Shown here: positions 24,347 through 35,930 of the stretch, one piece after another
How the letters are laid out: every line of letters begins with the position of its first letter
Position numbering within the stretch: position 1 is the first letter of the stretch
Origin: Capsicum annuum
Lineage: Eukaryota; Streptophyta; Magnoliopsida; Solanales; Solanaceae
Direction: 5' to 3'
DNA: 64,000 nt
Assembly (NCBI RefSeq): GCF_002878395.1
Contig: NC_061118.1
Location: 86,334,300 to 86,398,299, forward strand
The notes under the pieces: model-generated
Seen by the model: the letters and a program-made list of their open reading frames with translations, nothing else
What the model was told of the DNA's origin: nothing
Database searches by the model: none
Made by a program: the position numbers and the translations under genes

Positions 24347-25003
24347 ATGGATAATGATGAGCTAGCTCCTTCAGTAAATGAGACAATTTATAGAGTGATT
24401 ATTGGATCCTTTCTATACCTCACTACAAGAAGGCATGACATTATATTTAGTGTAGGAATGTGTGTAAGATTTCAAGCTTGTCCAATAGAGTCTCATTTGA
24501 AAGATACAAAAAGAATTCTTAGTTATTTGAAGGGGACAAAAGACCTGGTCCTATATTATCCATCAGGAGACAGTTTTGACTTGGTGAGCTATGCTAATGC
24601 TGACTATGCTAGATATATGGTAGATAGAAAAAACACTTCAGGAATGGCATATTTTATTGGCTCATCCTTAATTTCCTTGGGATCTAAGAAGCAAAACTCA
24701 GTTGCTCTATCTATTACTGAAACAAAATATATTGCTGCAACTTCTTGTTGTGCTCAATTGTTATAGATGAAGAAGTGATTGAAATATTTTGGTATTGTAT
24801 CAGACACTATAGCTCTAATGTGTGACAACACAAGTGCTCTAAACATGGCCAAGAATCTAGTACAACACAAGAGGACTAAGTATATTAATGTGAGGCATCA
24901 CTTCTTGATAGACAATTTTGACAAAGGGGCTATATGTATGAAGTTTTGCAAGACTAAGGATCAACTAGCAGATATCTTTACTAAATCTCTTCACAAGGAA
25001 TAA
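24347..25003 (+). pseudogene. Element D RT tail and RNase H
   Basis: From MDNDELAPSVNET the frame covers RIIGSLLYLT-type RVIIGSFLYLTTRRHDI, then RNase H: SYANADYARYM with the first Asp, ALSITETKYIAA with the Glu, LMCDNTSALNMAK with the second Asp, and a late YINVRHHFLID block. One stop splits it at 24764-24766, followed by an in-frame TGA at 24776-24778; the second frame (24779-25003) ends DQLADIFTKSLHKE, the normal copia C-terminus. RNase H removes the RNA strand during cDNA synthesis. The acidic set is kept, so this is the best preserved domain of D. Confidence 0.9.
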
Positions 25004-25633
25004 TTTGTAAAGAACAGGTTGAAGCTAGGACTGATCAAAATTACGTAACCTACCATATGAATCAATAGCTCTCCACAAAATTAGCTATGATTAGGAGATA
25101 GGTATCCTTGGTAAAGTATGTATTAGTTAGTCTAACTCAATACCATACCTTTGTAAGTATACACCCATAGGAACAACTTTGCAAGAAAACAGATGAAGTA
25201 TGCACAAACTTGAGAATTCACTCAAAGAAAGATCGGGACTTGGTCCCATCTCTCAGGTTAGTATCATGAATGTGCATGTATTTCTTTTTTTGTTCGAATA
25301 TAAACGACCATATCTTCTGTCTCCTTTTTAGAAAATTTATCTTATCCAAAATTGAAATCAAACCCATCTTTGTATTAACTCCATGAACCCTACCCATCTC
25401 GGCTAACCTAACCTTTCAAAGCCAAAACCTTTATTAACTTACCTTTAGGATGAAAACTTATCCCAGAAAATACATTACCGCTCTGACATTATGATGACTG
25501 TTATCCTTGGGTTGCAGAAAATCTCATTCTGCTGTCACATAACCCAAAAGTAAGTTTGGATTGTCGTAAGAAACAAAATGACATCCTAAAAAGTAGGTGT
25601 CTCTGAAGTGAAATTTGGAAACCCTACTAAAAA
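25004..25633 (+). other. Element D region after RNase H, before insertion E
   Basis: About 630 bp after the pol stop. The first 30 codons still resemble the usual tail (NRLKLGLIKIT). The remainder has no long frame. In Sireviruses an envelope-like third ORF lies here, and this stretch together with 33613-34556 has the right position, but similarity is not demonstrable by eye. Confidence 0.5.
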
Positions 25634-26734
25634 AGTAAGACACCGCAAATTTCTAGCCTAATTCAGTCCTTTAAGCTTGTTAAAGGGTTCCAGACTTAGA
25701 ATATATTAGCTAGGTATTCATACTTAGTGCCATTTTAGCCTTCAAAAGTTGGCAATCTTATTTTGAGACCTTTATGTCCCTTAAATGTTGATATTAGAGT
25801 TAATTCATGATCAGGAAGCTCAATAGATGTTTTCGGAAAAGTTTTGAAATTTTTGGATCTTGTTTAGACCATGTTTGACTGGCCAAAATAGTAGGTCGAT
25901 GCGATCTCAATGCATCTTATCGACCATCGCGTCGATAAGATAGTTTTTTCCCAGCTTCAGTGCAAATTCTAGTGAACCAACGTGGACTCAACGTGATGCA
26001 TTGGCTATCGCGTTAATGCCAATGACACGGTGCGACGGCCTACGCGTCGGTAACACAGTTTATAGGCATTAACAAGCCGTATCCTCAGGGTTAATTAGGT
26101 CTTTCTTCCATGCCTTTTAGCCCCTAAAACATGAAATTAAACCCTTTAGAGAGCAATTATACTCATTCATTCTCAAAATTTCTCAAATACAAAACCCTAG
26201 GTGTTCAAATTTCAAATCAAGAACTTAAGAACTCACCATCAATCTCTCAAAATTCATCAACTAAGGTATGCGAAATGTTCATCAAAGGGTCCCTTCCACC
26301 CTTGGAGTCCATGCAACTATTTTTAAACATCAAGTATATGAAATTCATGAATTCCATGTTGGGTTTGATAATATTCATGTTTATAATATTAATTGGCTTT
26401 TAAATCCATGTTTCATGATAAATTTCATGTAGGGTTAATTGAATTATATGTGTTATCATATGAGATCATGCTAAAGCCTTCAAATTATGAATTTGATATT
26501 TGGAATTGTGTTCTCACATGTTGATTAGTATTATGTGCCTATTTTATGCTTTCAAGTGATTGATGAATTAAGCATGTGAGTTGAATAGTGGAATTATATC
26601 ATGTTATCATGTATTCAAGTTCATGGCATACAAGTGTTTGTTAAAATACCCCAATGAATGAATGATGATCAAGAACTTAGTTTACATGTTTCAAGTTTGT
26701 GCCAAGTCTCTTAATTTATACTATAGAGTCCTGG

Positions 26735-26748
26735 GGGTACTTGTACCC
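26735..26748. promoter_or_regulatory. Conserved palindrome in LTR of E
   Basis: GGGTACTTGTACCC: six-base arms around TT, in the context GAGTCCTGGG...GACAATTTAGCTG that is also found in both G LTRs. Function unknown. Confidence 0.55.
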
Positions 26749-27432
26749 GACAATTTAGCTGTTTACCTAGAGCCATGGTCAGTCATAAAATGGTACCAAT
26801 CAAGTCACGATTAGTAGTACTCTCAATCAGTCACAGAACTCAGGAAAAACTCTATAGACTTAGTATTAGTCCGGCCTAGTTCAGTACTCAACCCAGACCT
26901 CAGTAAACTTAGTTAGCTAACAGAATTCAATAGTATTTCATCAGTTAATGGAACTCATTGAATCCAATTTACTTTAGTTAAATAGTATTATCAGTAACAG
27001 TTTAGTCTAGCCTAGTACAGACTAAAAATTAATTCAGTGTCTATTCAGTTGGGAGTAGGATTCAGCCCTAAGCAAACCCAGGGATGGGGGCATTCTTGTC
27101 AATAGAGGGTTGGACCCTAAGTAGCAATCCCTATGTTACTAAACTATGTAGCCAGCGCAGGTTGAGATATCTTTCTACTAGATAATATGAGGGTTGATAC
27201 ATCTCATTTGAGTTTCCTACTAGCGAGGGTTGACGGAAGAGCTTCCTGTTAGAGAGGGTTAACTCACAACTTGTCCTTACTCGTGGCATAGTATTGACAC
27301 CCTTCCAACTGGGGTTGTTGGTTGGACCCCAATCATATTAGAGAGGGGCATGTCGGTTAGATGATTACCTCTTACAGTCTTAGTTTTAGTCTCAGTCTCA
27401 GAATAAAACTCAGTTTAGTTCTACAGATTTAA

Positions 27433-27509
27433 GACTATCAGATATAGTCACTCAGCTTAGTATGAAACTCAGTATAGTTCCACAAAATTCGAGATTATTA
27501 GATACATTT
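27433..27509. promoter_or_regulatory. Two 17-bp palindromic units, 60 bp apart, in LTR of E (5')
   Basis: GACTATCAGATATAGTC at 27433 (perfect arms GACTAT/ATAGTC) and a worn copy GATTATTAGATACATTT at 27493. Equivalent units lie in the E 3' LTR and both G LTRs. Confidence 0.6.
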
Positions 27510-28178
27510 ATTTAGATAATCAGTAATACAGTATCAGTAAATTCAAATATCAGTCATTAGTATTTAGACTTAGTACTCAGTATTATCACGATCTTAGTTA
27601 CAGTCTATGTATTCATGCATATACTCTTATTCAGTCATACTCATGTTATTCAGTTATTATTGTTCATGAATATGAACCCATGCATTTCAGCCTCCTCACT
27701 AAGCATACCAATACATTCAAAGTACTGACGTATGTTTTTTGCGCTATAATGTCTTATATCATAGGTTTAGATGTGCGGGCTCTATAGCATCCTTAGCAGT
27801 TCAGATCTTCAGTTTTTAGAGTAGTTGCGAGTCCTCATAGTTTGAGGACATGCTTGTTATTTTTAGTAGTCGGAGTTAGTTGGGGACTTGTCTCATCAAC
27901 TCTACAATTCAGATAGTTTAGAGGCTTTTCAGACTAGAGTATTTTTAGAAAGTTGTTCAATTTTACAGTACTTATATTCAGCTCTGGTATTTCGATACTG
28001 CATTTAGATTTATTTATAGATTTGAACCTTATGGCATATGTTTTTGTGTATTTCAAAAATCATTACAGTATTTATTACAAAGTTATTACAGAAGGTACCA
28101 GTCATGGGTTAGCTTGTGGTCCTTCAGGATTATGAGCATCGTGTAGCATCCGGGGTACAGACTCAGGGCGTTACAAAC

Positions 28179-28192
28179 TTGGTATCAAAGCC
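28179..28192 (+). other. Primer binding site of E
   Basis: TTGGTATCAAAGCC, one base different from the tRNA-Met complement TTGGTATCAGAGCC, three bases after the LTR. Confidence 0.9.
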
Positions 28193-28397
28193 TAATGTTC
28201 AACAGAGTCATAGAAAGTTCGAAAGCTGCATCTATTAGAGTTTTGTACATGGGTGTGTTGAGCACCACACTTATGGACAAGAGGCTACGAGTTGTTTAGG
28301 AAAAGTTTCCCTTCTTTCAGTATTCATGTCGTGCGAGTGAGCATGTGCTCCAGTAAAACTCTTAGTCTAATCCGGTTCTTTCTTTCGCTTACAGAAC
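28193..28397 (+). other. Leader of E
   Basis: Non-coding. Shares TAGAGTTTTGTACATGGGTG, AGGCTACGAGTTGTTTAGGA and CAGTATTCATGTCGTGCGAG with G, and parts with A and C. Confidence 0.7.
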
Positions 28398-29410
28398 ATG
28401 CCTCCCAAAAAGACTAATGAAAGAAGAACTAGAAATCAGTCAGCACCTCAGCCCATTTAGGTAGATCCCCTGGATGAGCACGTATCTCATGTAGAATTTA
28501 GGGCTGTATTCACTACTCTAGCCAATTCAGTCACAACTCAGAATGAACGGTCAGCTGCTGTACCAGCCAACTCAGTGTCCAATACTGCTACAGTCAGGAT
28601 TTGGGACTTTACCGGAATAAATCCTCTCTTATTCTTAGGTTCTAAGTCTAAATAGGATCCACAGAAGTTTCTCAATTAGGTTAAGAAAGTCACAGATATC
28701 ATGGGAGTGACTTCTAGTGAGAGTGCTGAGTTAGCTACCTATCAGCTACAAGATGTAGCCCATCTATGGTTTAAGCAGTGGAAGGTAGACATGGGTGCAG
28801 ATGCAGATCCAATAGAATGGTAAGAGTTTGCTACGGCCTTCTTAGATAGATTCTTCTTCTTAAAGCTGAAAGAAGACAAGGTGTTAGAGTTCATCAATCT
28901 CAGGAAAGGCAATATGAGTGTGAAAGAGTATTCCCTCAAGTTTACTCAGTTAGCTAGGTATGCTCCCCATGTAGTAACAGAAAATGGATCCAGAATAAAT
29001 AAGTTTATATCTGGGATATCAGGTAGAATGATTAAGAAGTGCAGGACGATGATTTTGATTAGAGAGATAGACATATCTAGGCTTATGGTCCATGCTCAAT
29101 AGATTGAGGAAAAAAACTTAAGAATAGGTAGCTTTAGTTTTGCCCAACCAAGTCAAGGGTGGTAACTGTTCTTAGTTTAGTCAGAAGTTTTCAGCCCCAG
29201 TTCCATCTTCATCTAGTACACTAGTACCAAGGTTCAAGAATTATAGTGATGATGGGGCGCCAGGCTCTAAAACCTTGAGTAGTACAAGCGGTGTTCGTAC
29301 TAATCCGCTTTGCAAAGAATGTGGTAAGAACTATAAGGGTATGTGTAGAGCCAGTAGTGATATGTGTTTTGGATGTGGTGAGTCAGGTCACAGATTTTGA
29401 GACTGTCTTA
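28398..29410 (+). pseudogene. gag: Element E gag pseudogene
   Basis: ATG at 28398 (MPPKKTNERR), after the same CAGAACATGCC context as G. The order is an N-terminal HVSHVEFRAVF block, RIWDFTGINP, a capsid core with TYQLQDVAHLWFKQWK and the open stretch 28881-29102 (LEFINLRKGNMSVKEYSLKF), and the zinc knuckle CFGCGESGHRF.DC near 29365-29406, with a stop in place of Arg. At least six stops interrupt the frame; several are TAG where relatives have Gln. A related function, particle formation, is known for the family; this copy is dead. Confidence 0.88.
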
Positions 29411-29811
29411 AGGCTGGTCTACGAAGTCAGCACAGTTGTCTTTCAGCTCAGTTCGGTCGCTCGAATCAGCAAGTTGCCTCTTTCAGTGCCACCATTGGGC
29501 AACGCCCAAATAGACTCTATGCTCTTTAGTCCCGACAGGATCAGGAAAGTTCTCCTGATATGGTTACTGGTACATTACAAGTTTTCCATTTGCATGTTTA
29601 CACTTTGCTAGATTCAGGAGCTTTTTTTTCCTTTGTTATTCCATATATAGCAGTTGATTTTGGAGTCAGTACCAAAATTCTAGTAGAGCCTTTCTCCTCT
29701 ACCCCAGTGTCTGTCATAGCCAGATGGGTATACGTGAACTGTCCAATTATGATATCTAAGAAAGTCATTCTTTTAGATTCTATAGTTATACTAGTATGTG
29801 AAGAAAAGTAA
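29411..29811 (+). pseudogene. Element E protease remnant
   Basis: The frame 29560-29811 starts at MVTGTLQVFHLHVYTLLDSGA. The D-S-G active site is intact. FVIPYIAVDFGVSTKIL and VYVNCPIMI follow as in other Tekay-like proteases. The protein stops at CEEK and nothing resembling RT follows. The linker 29411-29559 is frameshifted. Confidence 0.82.
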
Positions 29812-31668
29812 TGGGTAGGAATAATTCCCAGCCCGTCTTTACCTCAGTTCAAAGTTTTATACTTCAGTCATCATGATACCTACGCATGCTTTACGTCTCA
29901 TCTCCATGAACACAACTTATATTTACGCACTTTCTATAGAATTATGTGCATTTCTAGTTCTTAGTCCGAGGAGTTCCAGTTCACTTAGTAGTACGAATCA
30001 TGTTCCATGAACACGGGAGTTCCAAACTCAGGTCATGCAAATCATGACTTCTACACTCATACCGTATAGTATGTTTAGTCCCAGTTACCATATCAAGCAT
30101 AGTCTCAGTTACAGTTTTAGTTATAGTGTCAGTCTCACTCCAGTAATCAGATCAGAAACTAAGTTCATTTTCAGGTTTGCTTGACCATAGCGTATAGTTA
30201 TCAATTATTCAGTTATTAGTATTTTAGTACCTCAGTTTATAGACTATTTTAGAACCATGTATATGCTTGGTCTTGCATTCTTAGATAATACAATTTTCAC
30301 AAATTCATGCTCAGTTATCTCATGTTACTCAATCAGTCCCTTCCTCATATGCATGATACTCTATAGTTTTAGTCTAATTATTCAGACTAAGTAAAGTTTA
30401 GCCTTGCAAACCCAGTATTCAGCTATCAGTTATTTAGTTAATCAGATAAGTTAGTATGCTTAGGCATTCGTGTACAACTCCCATGCAAATATTTTTTAGT
30501 AGTCCCAAGTGAAGTATCATACTAAGGTGGAGAGTATAGTTGAGAGAGTGTTCAAGGGACATGTATAAGCTTGAAAATTTGTAGTTACAGTGTATAAGTC
30601 TTAGTCACTCTATCTTAGATGATAATTCGTAGGCCTCACCTCATATTACAGAATTTTAGCCACATTGTGATATCTTATTCAGACAATGCCAAGCTCTCCT
30701 TACTCCCTAAAGTTCCAGTTGAGAATAAGTTTATAGTATGAGTTAGTCTGTAAGGCTAATAATTCAGTTTAGCAGTTAGATGACAAATTCATGTGGGGTG
30801 GTTTTCCATTTTTCCATCTAGTCGCATATCCGAAGACTCATAAATGTAACTATTTTAAGATGGACCAACCAGGCAGTTGCTTGTTCAGATCAGTTCATGT
30901 ATCATGCCCCAGTTTCGGGCCCCATATATTTAGTCATGATTCATTTCATAGGTGCCTTATGCATCACCCCAATTTTCCTTAGTATCTCAGCCAAATCAGT
31001 ATTCTTTGGGGGACATAATGTCCCACGGGGGAGATGCACCATAACCCCAAGATTTTATGACCTAAACCTCCTAGTTCTCTTCATAAAAAATCCAGTTTAG
31101 AGTAGTGGGTACTTATAAGTTGAACCTCAAGTTCCAATCTCAAATGTAAGCCACGTATTCAAGGGGATCAGTTCAATTTATAATATACAGTTCATGCATC
31201 ACGTTCCAGTCTCAGTCCTATTCTTATGCTCCCATTCATGCGTACTCTAAAAAAATGATATTCTTATGTTCCCGTTTATGCGTACTCTAAAAAAATGATC
31301 TAGGTTCATCAGTATATTTTACTTTAAGTAATAATTTCTCTTTGAACTTACTCAGTGCCATGTTTAGATTACCTTTACAAGCTTTGTATCAGTTACCATT
31401 ACATATTCAGTCATTCGCTCATGAGTCAGTCCAGTCATGTACCTATGCATAAGATATGCACGTTAAGTATATAAATATAAGAAAATCAGCTTATCAGTAT
31501 TCCCAGTTATGCATTCATGAATCATGTTCATATGCATGTTCAGTATGAAATCCAGTATATTAGTTATCTCAGTCATGAAATCATGTTTTAGTTATGCATG
31601 TCTAGTGTCTAAATCCAGTCTACCAGTATTCCCAGCTTAGTCAGTCTTATTCAAGGACGAATGTTCCC
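29812..31668 (+). other. Element E non-coding interior in place of RT, RNase H and integrase
   Basis: About 1.85 kb with many short CAGT-containing segments and no polymerase motifs in any frame. The last kilobase resembles the same part of C. Contains a 2 x 40 bp tandem repeat (31220-31299). Ends with TTCAAGGACGAATGTTCCC just before the polypurine tract. Confidence 0.7.
31220..31299 (+). repeat. Tandem duplication, 2 x 40 bp
   Basis: Units ATTCTTATGCTCCCATTCAT... at 31220 and ATTCTTATGTTCCCGTTTAT... at 31260, three substitutions apart. Confidence 0.95.
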
Positions 31669-31680
31669 AAGGGGGAGTAT
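31669..31680 (+). other. Polypurine tract of E
   Basis: AAGGGGGAGTAT immediately before the 3' LTR. Confidence 0.85.
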
Positions 31681-33612
31681 TATAAGACCCCACAAAATTT
31701 CTATTTTAATTCAGTCCTTTAAGCTTGTTAAGGGGTCCAAGACGTAGAATATATTAACTAAGTATTCAGACTTAGTGCCATTTTAGCCTTTAAAAGTTGA
31801 CAATATTATTTTGAGACCTTTACGTCCCTTAAATATTGATATTATAGTTTATTCATGATCAGGAAGGTCAATAGATGTTCCCGAACAAGTTTTGAAATTT
31901 TTGGATCTCTTTTAGACCATGTTTGAGTGCCCAAAATAGTGGGTCAATGAGATCTCGATGCGTCGTTTCGACCATAGTGTTGATATGATAGATTTTCCTA
32001 TTTTCAGTGCAAATTCTAGTGAACCAATGTGGACTCAATGCGGCGCGTTCCTATCGCATTGATGTCAATGATGCGGTGCTTTAGTAACACAATTTATAGG
32101 CGTTAAAAGGCCGCATCTTTAAGTTTAATTAGATCTTTTTCCCATGCCCTTCAGCCCCCAAAACACGAAATTAAGCCCTTTGGAGAGCAATTATACTCAT
32201 TCTCAAAATTTCTCAAGAACAAAACCCTAGGTGTTTAAATTTCCAATCAAGAACTCAAGAACTCACTATCAATCTCTCAGAATTCATCAACTAAGGTATG
32301 TGAAGTGTTCATCCAAGGGTCCCTTCTACCCTTGGAGTCTAAGAAAATATTTTTAAATATCAAGTATATGAAATTCATGAATTCCATGTTGGGTTTGATA
32401 ATATTCATGTTTATTGTGATTAATCGGGTTTCAAATCCATGTTTTATGATAAATTTTATGTTGGGTTAATTGAATTATATGTGTTATCATATGAGATCAT
32501 GCTAAAGCCTTCAAATTGTGAATTTGATATTTGGAATTGCGTGCTCACATGTTGATTATTATTATGTGCCTATTTTATGCTTTTCAAGTGATTGACAAAT
32601 TAAGCATGTGAGTTGAATAATGGAATTATATCATGTTAGCGAGGGTTGATGGAAAAGCTTCCTATTAGAGAGGGTTAACTCACAGTTTGTCCTTACCCAT
32701 GGCATAGTATTGACTCCCTTCCAACTGGGGTTACAGGTTGGACCCCAATCAGATTAGAGAGGGATATGTCTGTTAGATGATTATCTCCCACAGTCTTAAT
32801 TTTAGTCTCAGTCTCAGAATAGAACTCAGTTCAGTTCTATAGATTCAGGAATATCAGATATAGTCACTCAACTCAGTACGGAACTCAGTCTAGTTCCATG
32901 AAATTTGGGACTGTTAGATACAGTCATTCAAATAATCAGTAATATAGTATTAGTAAATTCAGATATCAGTTATTAATATTCAGACTCAGTACTCAGTATT
33001 ATCACGATCTTAGTTATAGTCTATGTATTCATGCATGTACTTTTATTCAGCTATACTCATGTTATTCAGTTAGTATTGTTCATGTATATGAACCCATGCA
33101 TTTTAGCCTACCTCATTAAGCATACTAGTACATTCAAAGTACTGATGCATGCTTTTTGTACTATGATATCTTATATCGTAGGTTCAGACATATGGGCTCC
33201 AAAGCACCCTTAGTAGTTTAGATCCTCAGCATTTATAGTAGTAGCGAGTTGTCATAGTTTGAGGACATGCTTGTTGTTTTCAGTATTTCAATTTTATTTT
33301 CAGTAGTCAGAGTTAGTTGGGGACTTGTCCCATCAACTCTATAGTTCAGATAGTTTAGAGGCTTTCCAGACTAGAGTATTTTTAGATAGTTGTTTCATTT
33401 ATAGTACTTAATATTCAGTTCTGGTATTTTGATACTGCATTCAGATTTATTTATAGATTTGAACCTTATGGCATATGTTTCTCCCTATTTTCAAAATCAT
33501 TACAGTATTTATTACAAAGTTATTACAGAAGGTACTAGTCATGAGTTAACTTGTGCTCCTTCAGGATTATGAGTAACGTGTAACGTCTGGGGTACAGACT
33601 CGAGGCATTACA
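31681..33612 (+). repeat. 3' LTR of element E, with internal deletion
   Basis: Starts TATAAGACCCCACAAAATTTC and ends GAGGCATTACA. It matches the 5' LTR except that about 616 bp (26605-27220 in the 5' copy) are missing; the junction is at 32637-32638 with TA shared at both breakpoints. Palindromic units at 32849-32865 and 32909-32925. The GGGTACTTGTACCC site lies in the deleted part. Confidence 0.9.
32849..32925. promoter_or_regulatory. Two 17-bp palindromic units, 60 bp apart, in LTR of E (3')
   Basis: GAATATCAGATATAGTC at 32849 and GACTGTTAGATACAGTC at 32909. Same unit and spacing as in the G LTRs. Confidence 0.6.
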
Positions 33613-34538
33613 GAAAAGAACCATACTTGTGAGAGACCTGGTTCAAAAAGAAGAGAATAACTGATGTGAACTTAGTAGGGCTTGTAAAATAAGAAAAAAA
33701 TACAATTGCTAAAGATACAGAAATTAGGAGATTACATGTACAAATTTAGCCATTTCTAAAAGAGGGTCTAGGGGTCTTTGTAGAACTTAGGAGTAAGAAT
33801 GATGAACTCAAGAAGAAGGTTAAAATTCTAACCAATGAGGTTATGAGCTGGAATACAGATATCAAGAATCCGACCAAAGAGTTCTTACACTGTCTTAAGA
33901 TAGCCTTACTTCTCCAAACCTTCTCTCCAAATCCTTGACCTTTTTAATTCCTCCAACTTCTGTGGCTTTCTTTATGGAATAGGAAATGTAAATATTGCAC
34001 TTCGATGATACCTAAACTATAAAATATGATTGAGTTCTTGTTTTTTATGCTCTTTATCTACCTCTACTTTATTTCTAAAGTTGTTTTTCATGTTAGTGTT
34101 GCCCAGTGGCCATAAGTTAACTAACCTATTATTATTTTACTCTTGATTTACTGTTACTCCTTTTAAATGATACCAAAAGGAGGGGATATTGACTTCATGT
34201 GTTAAGGAACAAATATGTGTTTGTTAAGGAATGTATTGATGATATTAGGGACCAGGTACCAAGTGCAACTCATGTGTGATAATGTTTTTGAGTCTGTAGG
34301 CATAGTGACAGGGGGAAGTATACAAATGCACTAAATGACCAATGGTGCATAATAATAGGGGGAAGTAATTAAAGCTTTTTATTAAGTGACAAAAAGGGAC
34401 CAGGTCCCTAAGTTGTGGAAGCATGGTGTTGCATAATAGTGTGGACATTCATCTTCGATAGTGGTAATTATACTATCAAATATGATAAATAATCATGAGC
34501 ATTGATGCTCAAAACTCTATGGTTGGTTTGTGATTATC
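33613..34538 (+). other. Element D 3' region after insertion E
   Basis: Continuation of the extra 3' part of D. Contains a coding-like fragment (33699-33938). The remaining sequence, 33939-34538, has no supported gene; it includes ACCAGGTCCCT and GGGACCAGGTCCC motifs similar to those in the D LTR. Confidence 0.5.
33699..33938 (+). pseudogene. Possible envelope-like (third ORF) fragment of D
   Basis: An 80-codon frame with one internal TAG. It begins NTIAKDTEIRRLHVQI, continues with a Glu/Lys/Leu-rich stretch (LRSKNDELKKKVKILTNEV) that could form a coiled coil, and ends at TGA. Position downstream of RNase H and the charged helical character fit the envelope-like ORF of Sireviruses. Homology is not shown; a captured host gene fragment is an alternative. 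Confidence 0.4.
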
Positions 34539-34552
34539 AAAAAGGGGTAAAA
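34539..34552 (+). other. Polypurine tract of D
   Basis: AAAAAGGGGTAAAA just before the 3' LTR of D. Confidence 0.7.
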
Positions 34553-34556
34553 TTTC

Positions 34557-35253
34557 TGTATCTTATTTTGATGATGAGAAGCTGACTTCAAGTGACCAGG
34601 TCTCTAGATGTCCAAGAGTACAACATAGCTGGCACGTGCCTGCATAGTTTTGTCTTTTTGTGTAACAAACTGCGTAGGTGCTGCTTGTACTATTCAGGAC
34701 ACATGGTCCAATTATATTCCAACCTTAATTATTACTCATATATTAAAGAAAGATAATGCTTCTTCATCAAGTGGTTTTTGAAAATTAGCTCAATATCTTA
34801 GTCTTTGTATGTTGATAGTTTAAATGTTCTTGAGTTAAATATTAGTTTGTAATTGAATTACTCATACTATAAGAGTAATGCTTTATTTTTATTTTGAGAT
34901 TGCTTAGGTAGAGTTGCCTAAGCTTGATACAGATTATAGTTACTCAGTGTTGAGGAGTCTTGGCAGAGTTATCAAGTTCAACTTGTAGTAGAGTTATTAC
35001 AAGCAAGAGGGACCTAGAGTTAGGCTCAAGTAAAGTTTGTAATCAATAGGTTGATTATAGTGGATTATGAGAGATTGTGATGGAAAACTATGGTTTCTCC
35101 TCCTGGAGTAAGGGGGTTTCCACATTAAATCATTGTGTTCCTTCATTTTCAGCAAAGTTTTACCTTGTATAGTGCTTTACTAATTCATTGCTTGTGACTG
35201 ATTATGAGGGACTTGGTCCCTTACTGTGTGGTGCAACCTCCAAGGTTTCAACA
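34557..35253 (+). repeat. 3' LTR of copia element D
   Basis: Starts TGTATCTTATTTTGATGATG and ends GGTTTCAACA, colinear with 12040-12773. The GGGACTTGGTCCC site near 35209-35221 matches GGGACCTGGTCCC in the 5' copy with one change. Confidence 0.88.
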
Positions 35254-35930
35254 CCCTTGCTATAGGTAGGGTTGGACATATTTGGGTTCTTTGATGCAAA
35301 CTTATGGGGAACTAACACCACTAGCTAAAGAACTTACATAAAGTGGTTGAGGTATTTCTCAAGTTGCTAGGGATGGAGCTCAGATAGTTCATGGGGTAGT
35401 TGTCGAGGTATAGAATTTTAGGGCATTCATGGCCATTGCTATGCTTTTCCACATAGACCAAAGGCCAAGGCTTCAGATGTAGTGAATATAAGTACTATTT
35501 CAATTTTTCATTGACAATCTTCAATATTATTTGATCTAAGATTTACTTATTCATAGTGTCTGCCTATTATGCAATGCACCTAGATATAATGTGTGATTCC
35601 ATAGTAGTCCCCATTCATATTTCTTCCCCCATAGGTGATTAATTCATAAGGGATCAAGTTAATGGATCTAATGTTGTGACTTTGATAAGGTTTAGTACGT
35701 AGGTAGATATGATATTATTGATATGGTGGATTTTGATGTGATTTTAGGTATAGATTAGTAGTTTTCTTATTATGCTTTTGGATTGTCATGCTAAGATCAT
35801 TACCTTTTATATGTAGAGCATTCCCTGTTTGGTGTGGAAGGGTTATTTACCATCAACCAAAGATAGAGAATTTATTTTTGACCTAGTTAGTTTACTATAT
35901 TCCAATTCAGACTAGTTAAAATTGAGAGAG
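35254..35930 (+). pseudogene. Element H protease remnant
   Basis: After D, the H polyprotein resumes. GHCYAFPHRPKAKASDVV (about 35429-35482) is the gag-protease linker of this gypsy group. SILFDLRFTYS (near 35520-35555) is the active-site block, normally LFDPGSTYS; the Asp is kept but the Gly is gone. MVDFDVILGID (near 35722-35758) is the usual block before RT. Many stops. Confidence 0.72.

Larger units (their letters stand above)
25634..28175 (+). repeat. 5' LTR of element E
   Basis: The start is worn (AGTAAGACACCGC for TGTAAGACCCCAC in the other copy) and the end is GGGCGTTACA. It contains a CpG-containing block at 25890-26060 (ATCGACCATCGCGTCGAT), the palindrome GGGTACTTGTACCC at 26735-26748, and palindromic units at 27433 and 27493. 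The 90-codon open frame at 26131 is not supported as a gene. Confidence 0.9.
25634..33612 (+). mobile_element. Ty3/gypsy element E (gag and protease only) inserted in D
   Basis: LTRs at 25634-28175 and 31681-33612, PBS, leader, gag, protease, then about 1.85 kb of non-coding sequence and a polypurine tract. There are no RT, RNase H or integrase motifs. Flanks are aaaaa (25629-25633) and gaaaa (33613-33617), a plausible target duplication. Sequence before and after belongs to D. Closely related to A and G in gag. Confidence 0.88.
12040..35253 (+). mobile_element. Ty1/copia element D (Sirevirus-like), carrying insertions C and E
   Basis: Order along the plus strand: LTR, PBS, gag, protease, integrase, RT, RNase H, extra 3' region, polypurine tract, LTR. 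Integrase before RT defines copia. Without C and E it would be about 6.7 kb. The RT and RNase H wording (EEGLTI/DETFSP, YVDDIIFGA, SSLISLGSKKQNSVALS) is Sirevirus-like by my recollection of the lineage. The two LTRs are colinear end to end but clearly diverged. I could not find a clean target duplication (flanks atttt and ccctt). Confidence 0.88.

Noticed and set aside
29291..29611. 106-codon frame in E
   Set aside because: Out-of-frame reading of the zinc knuckle and linker; the knuckle CFGCGESGH is in a different frame.
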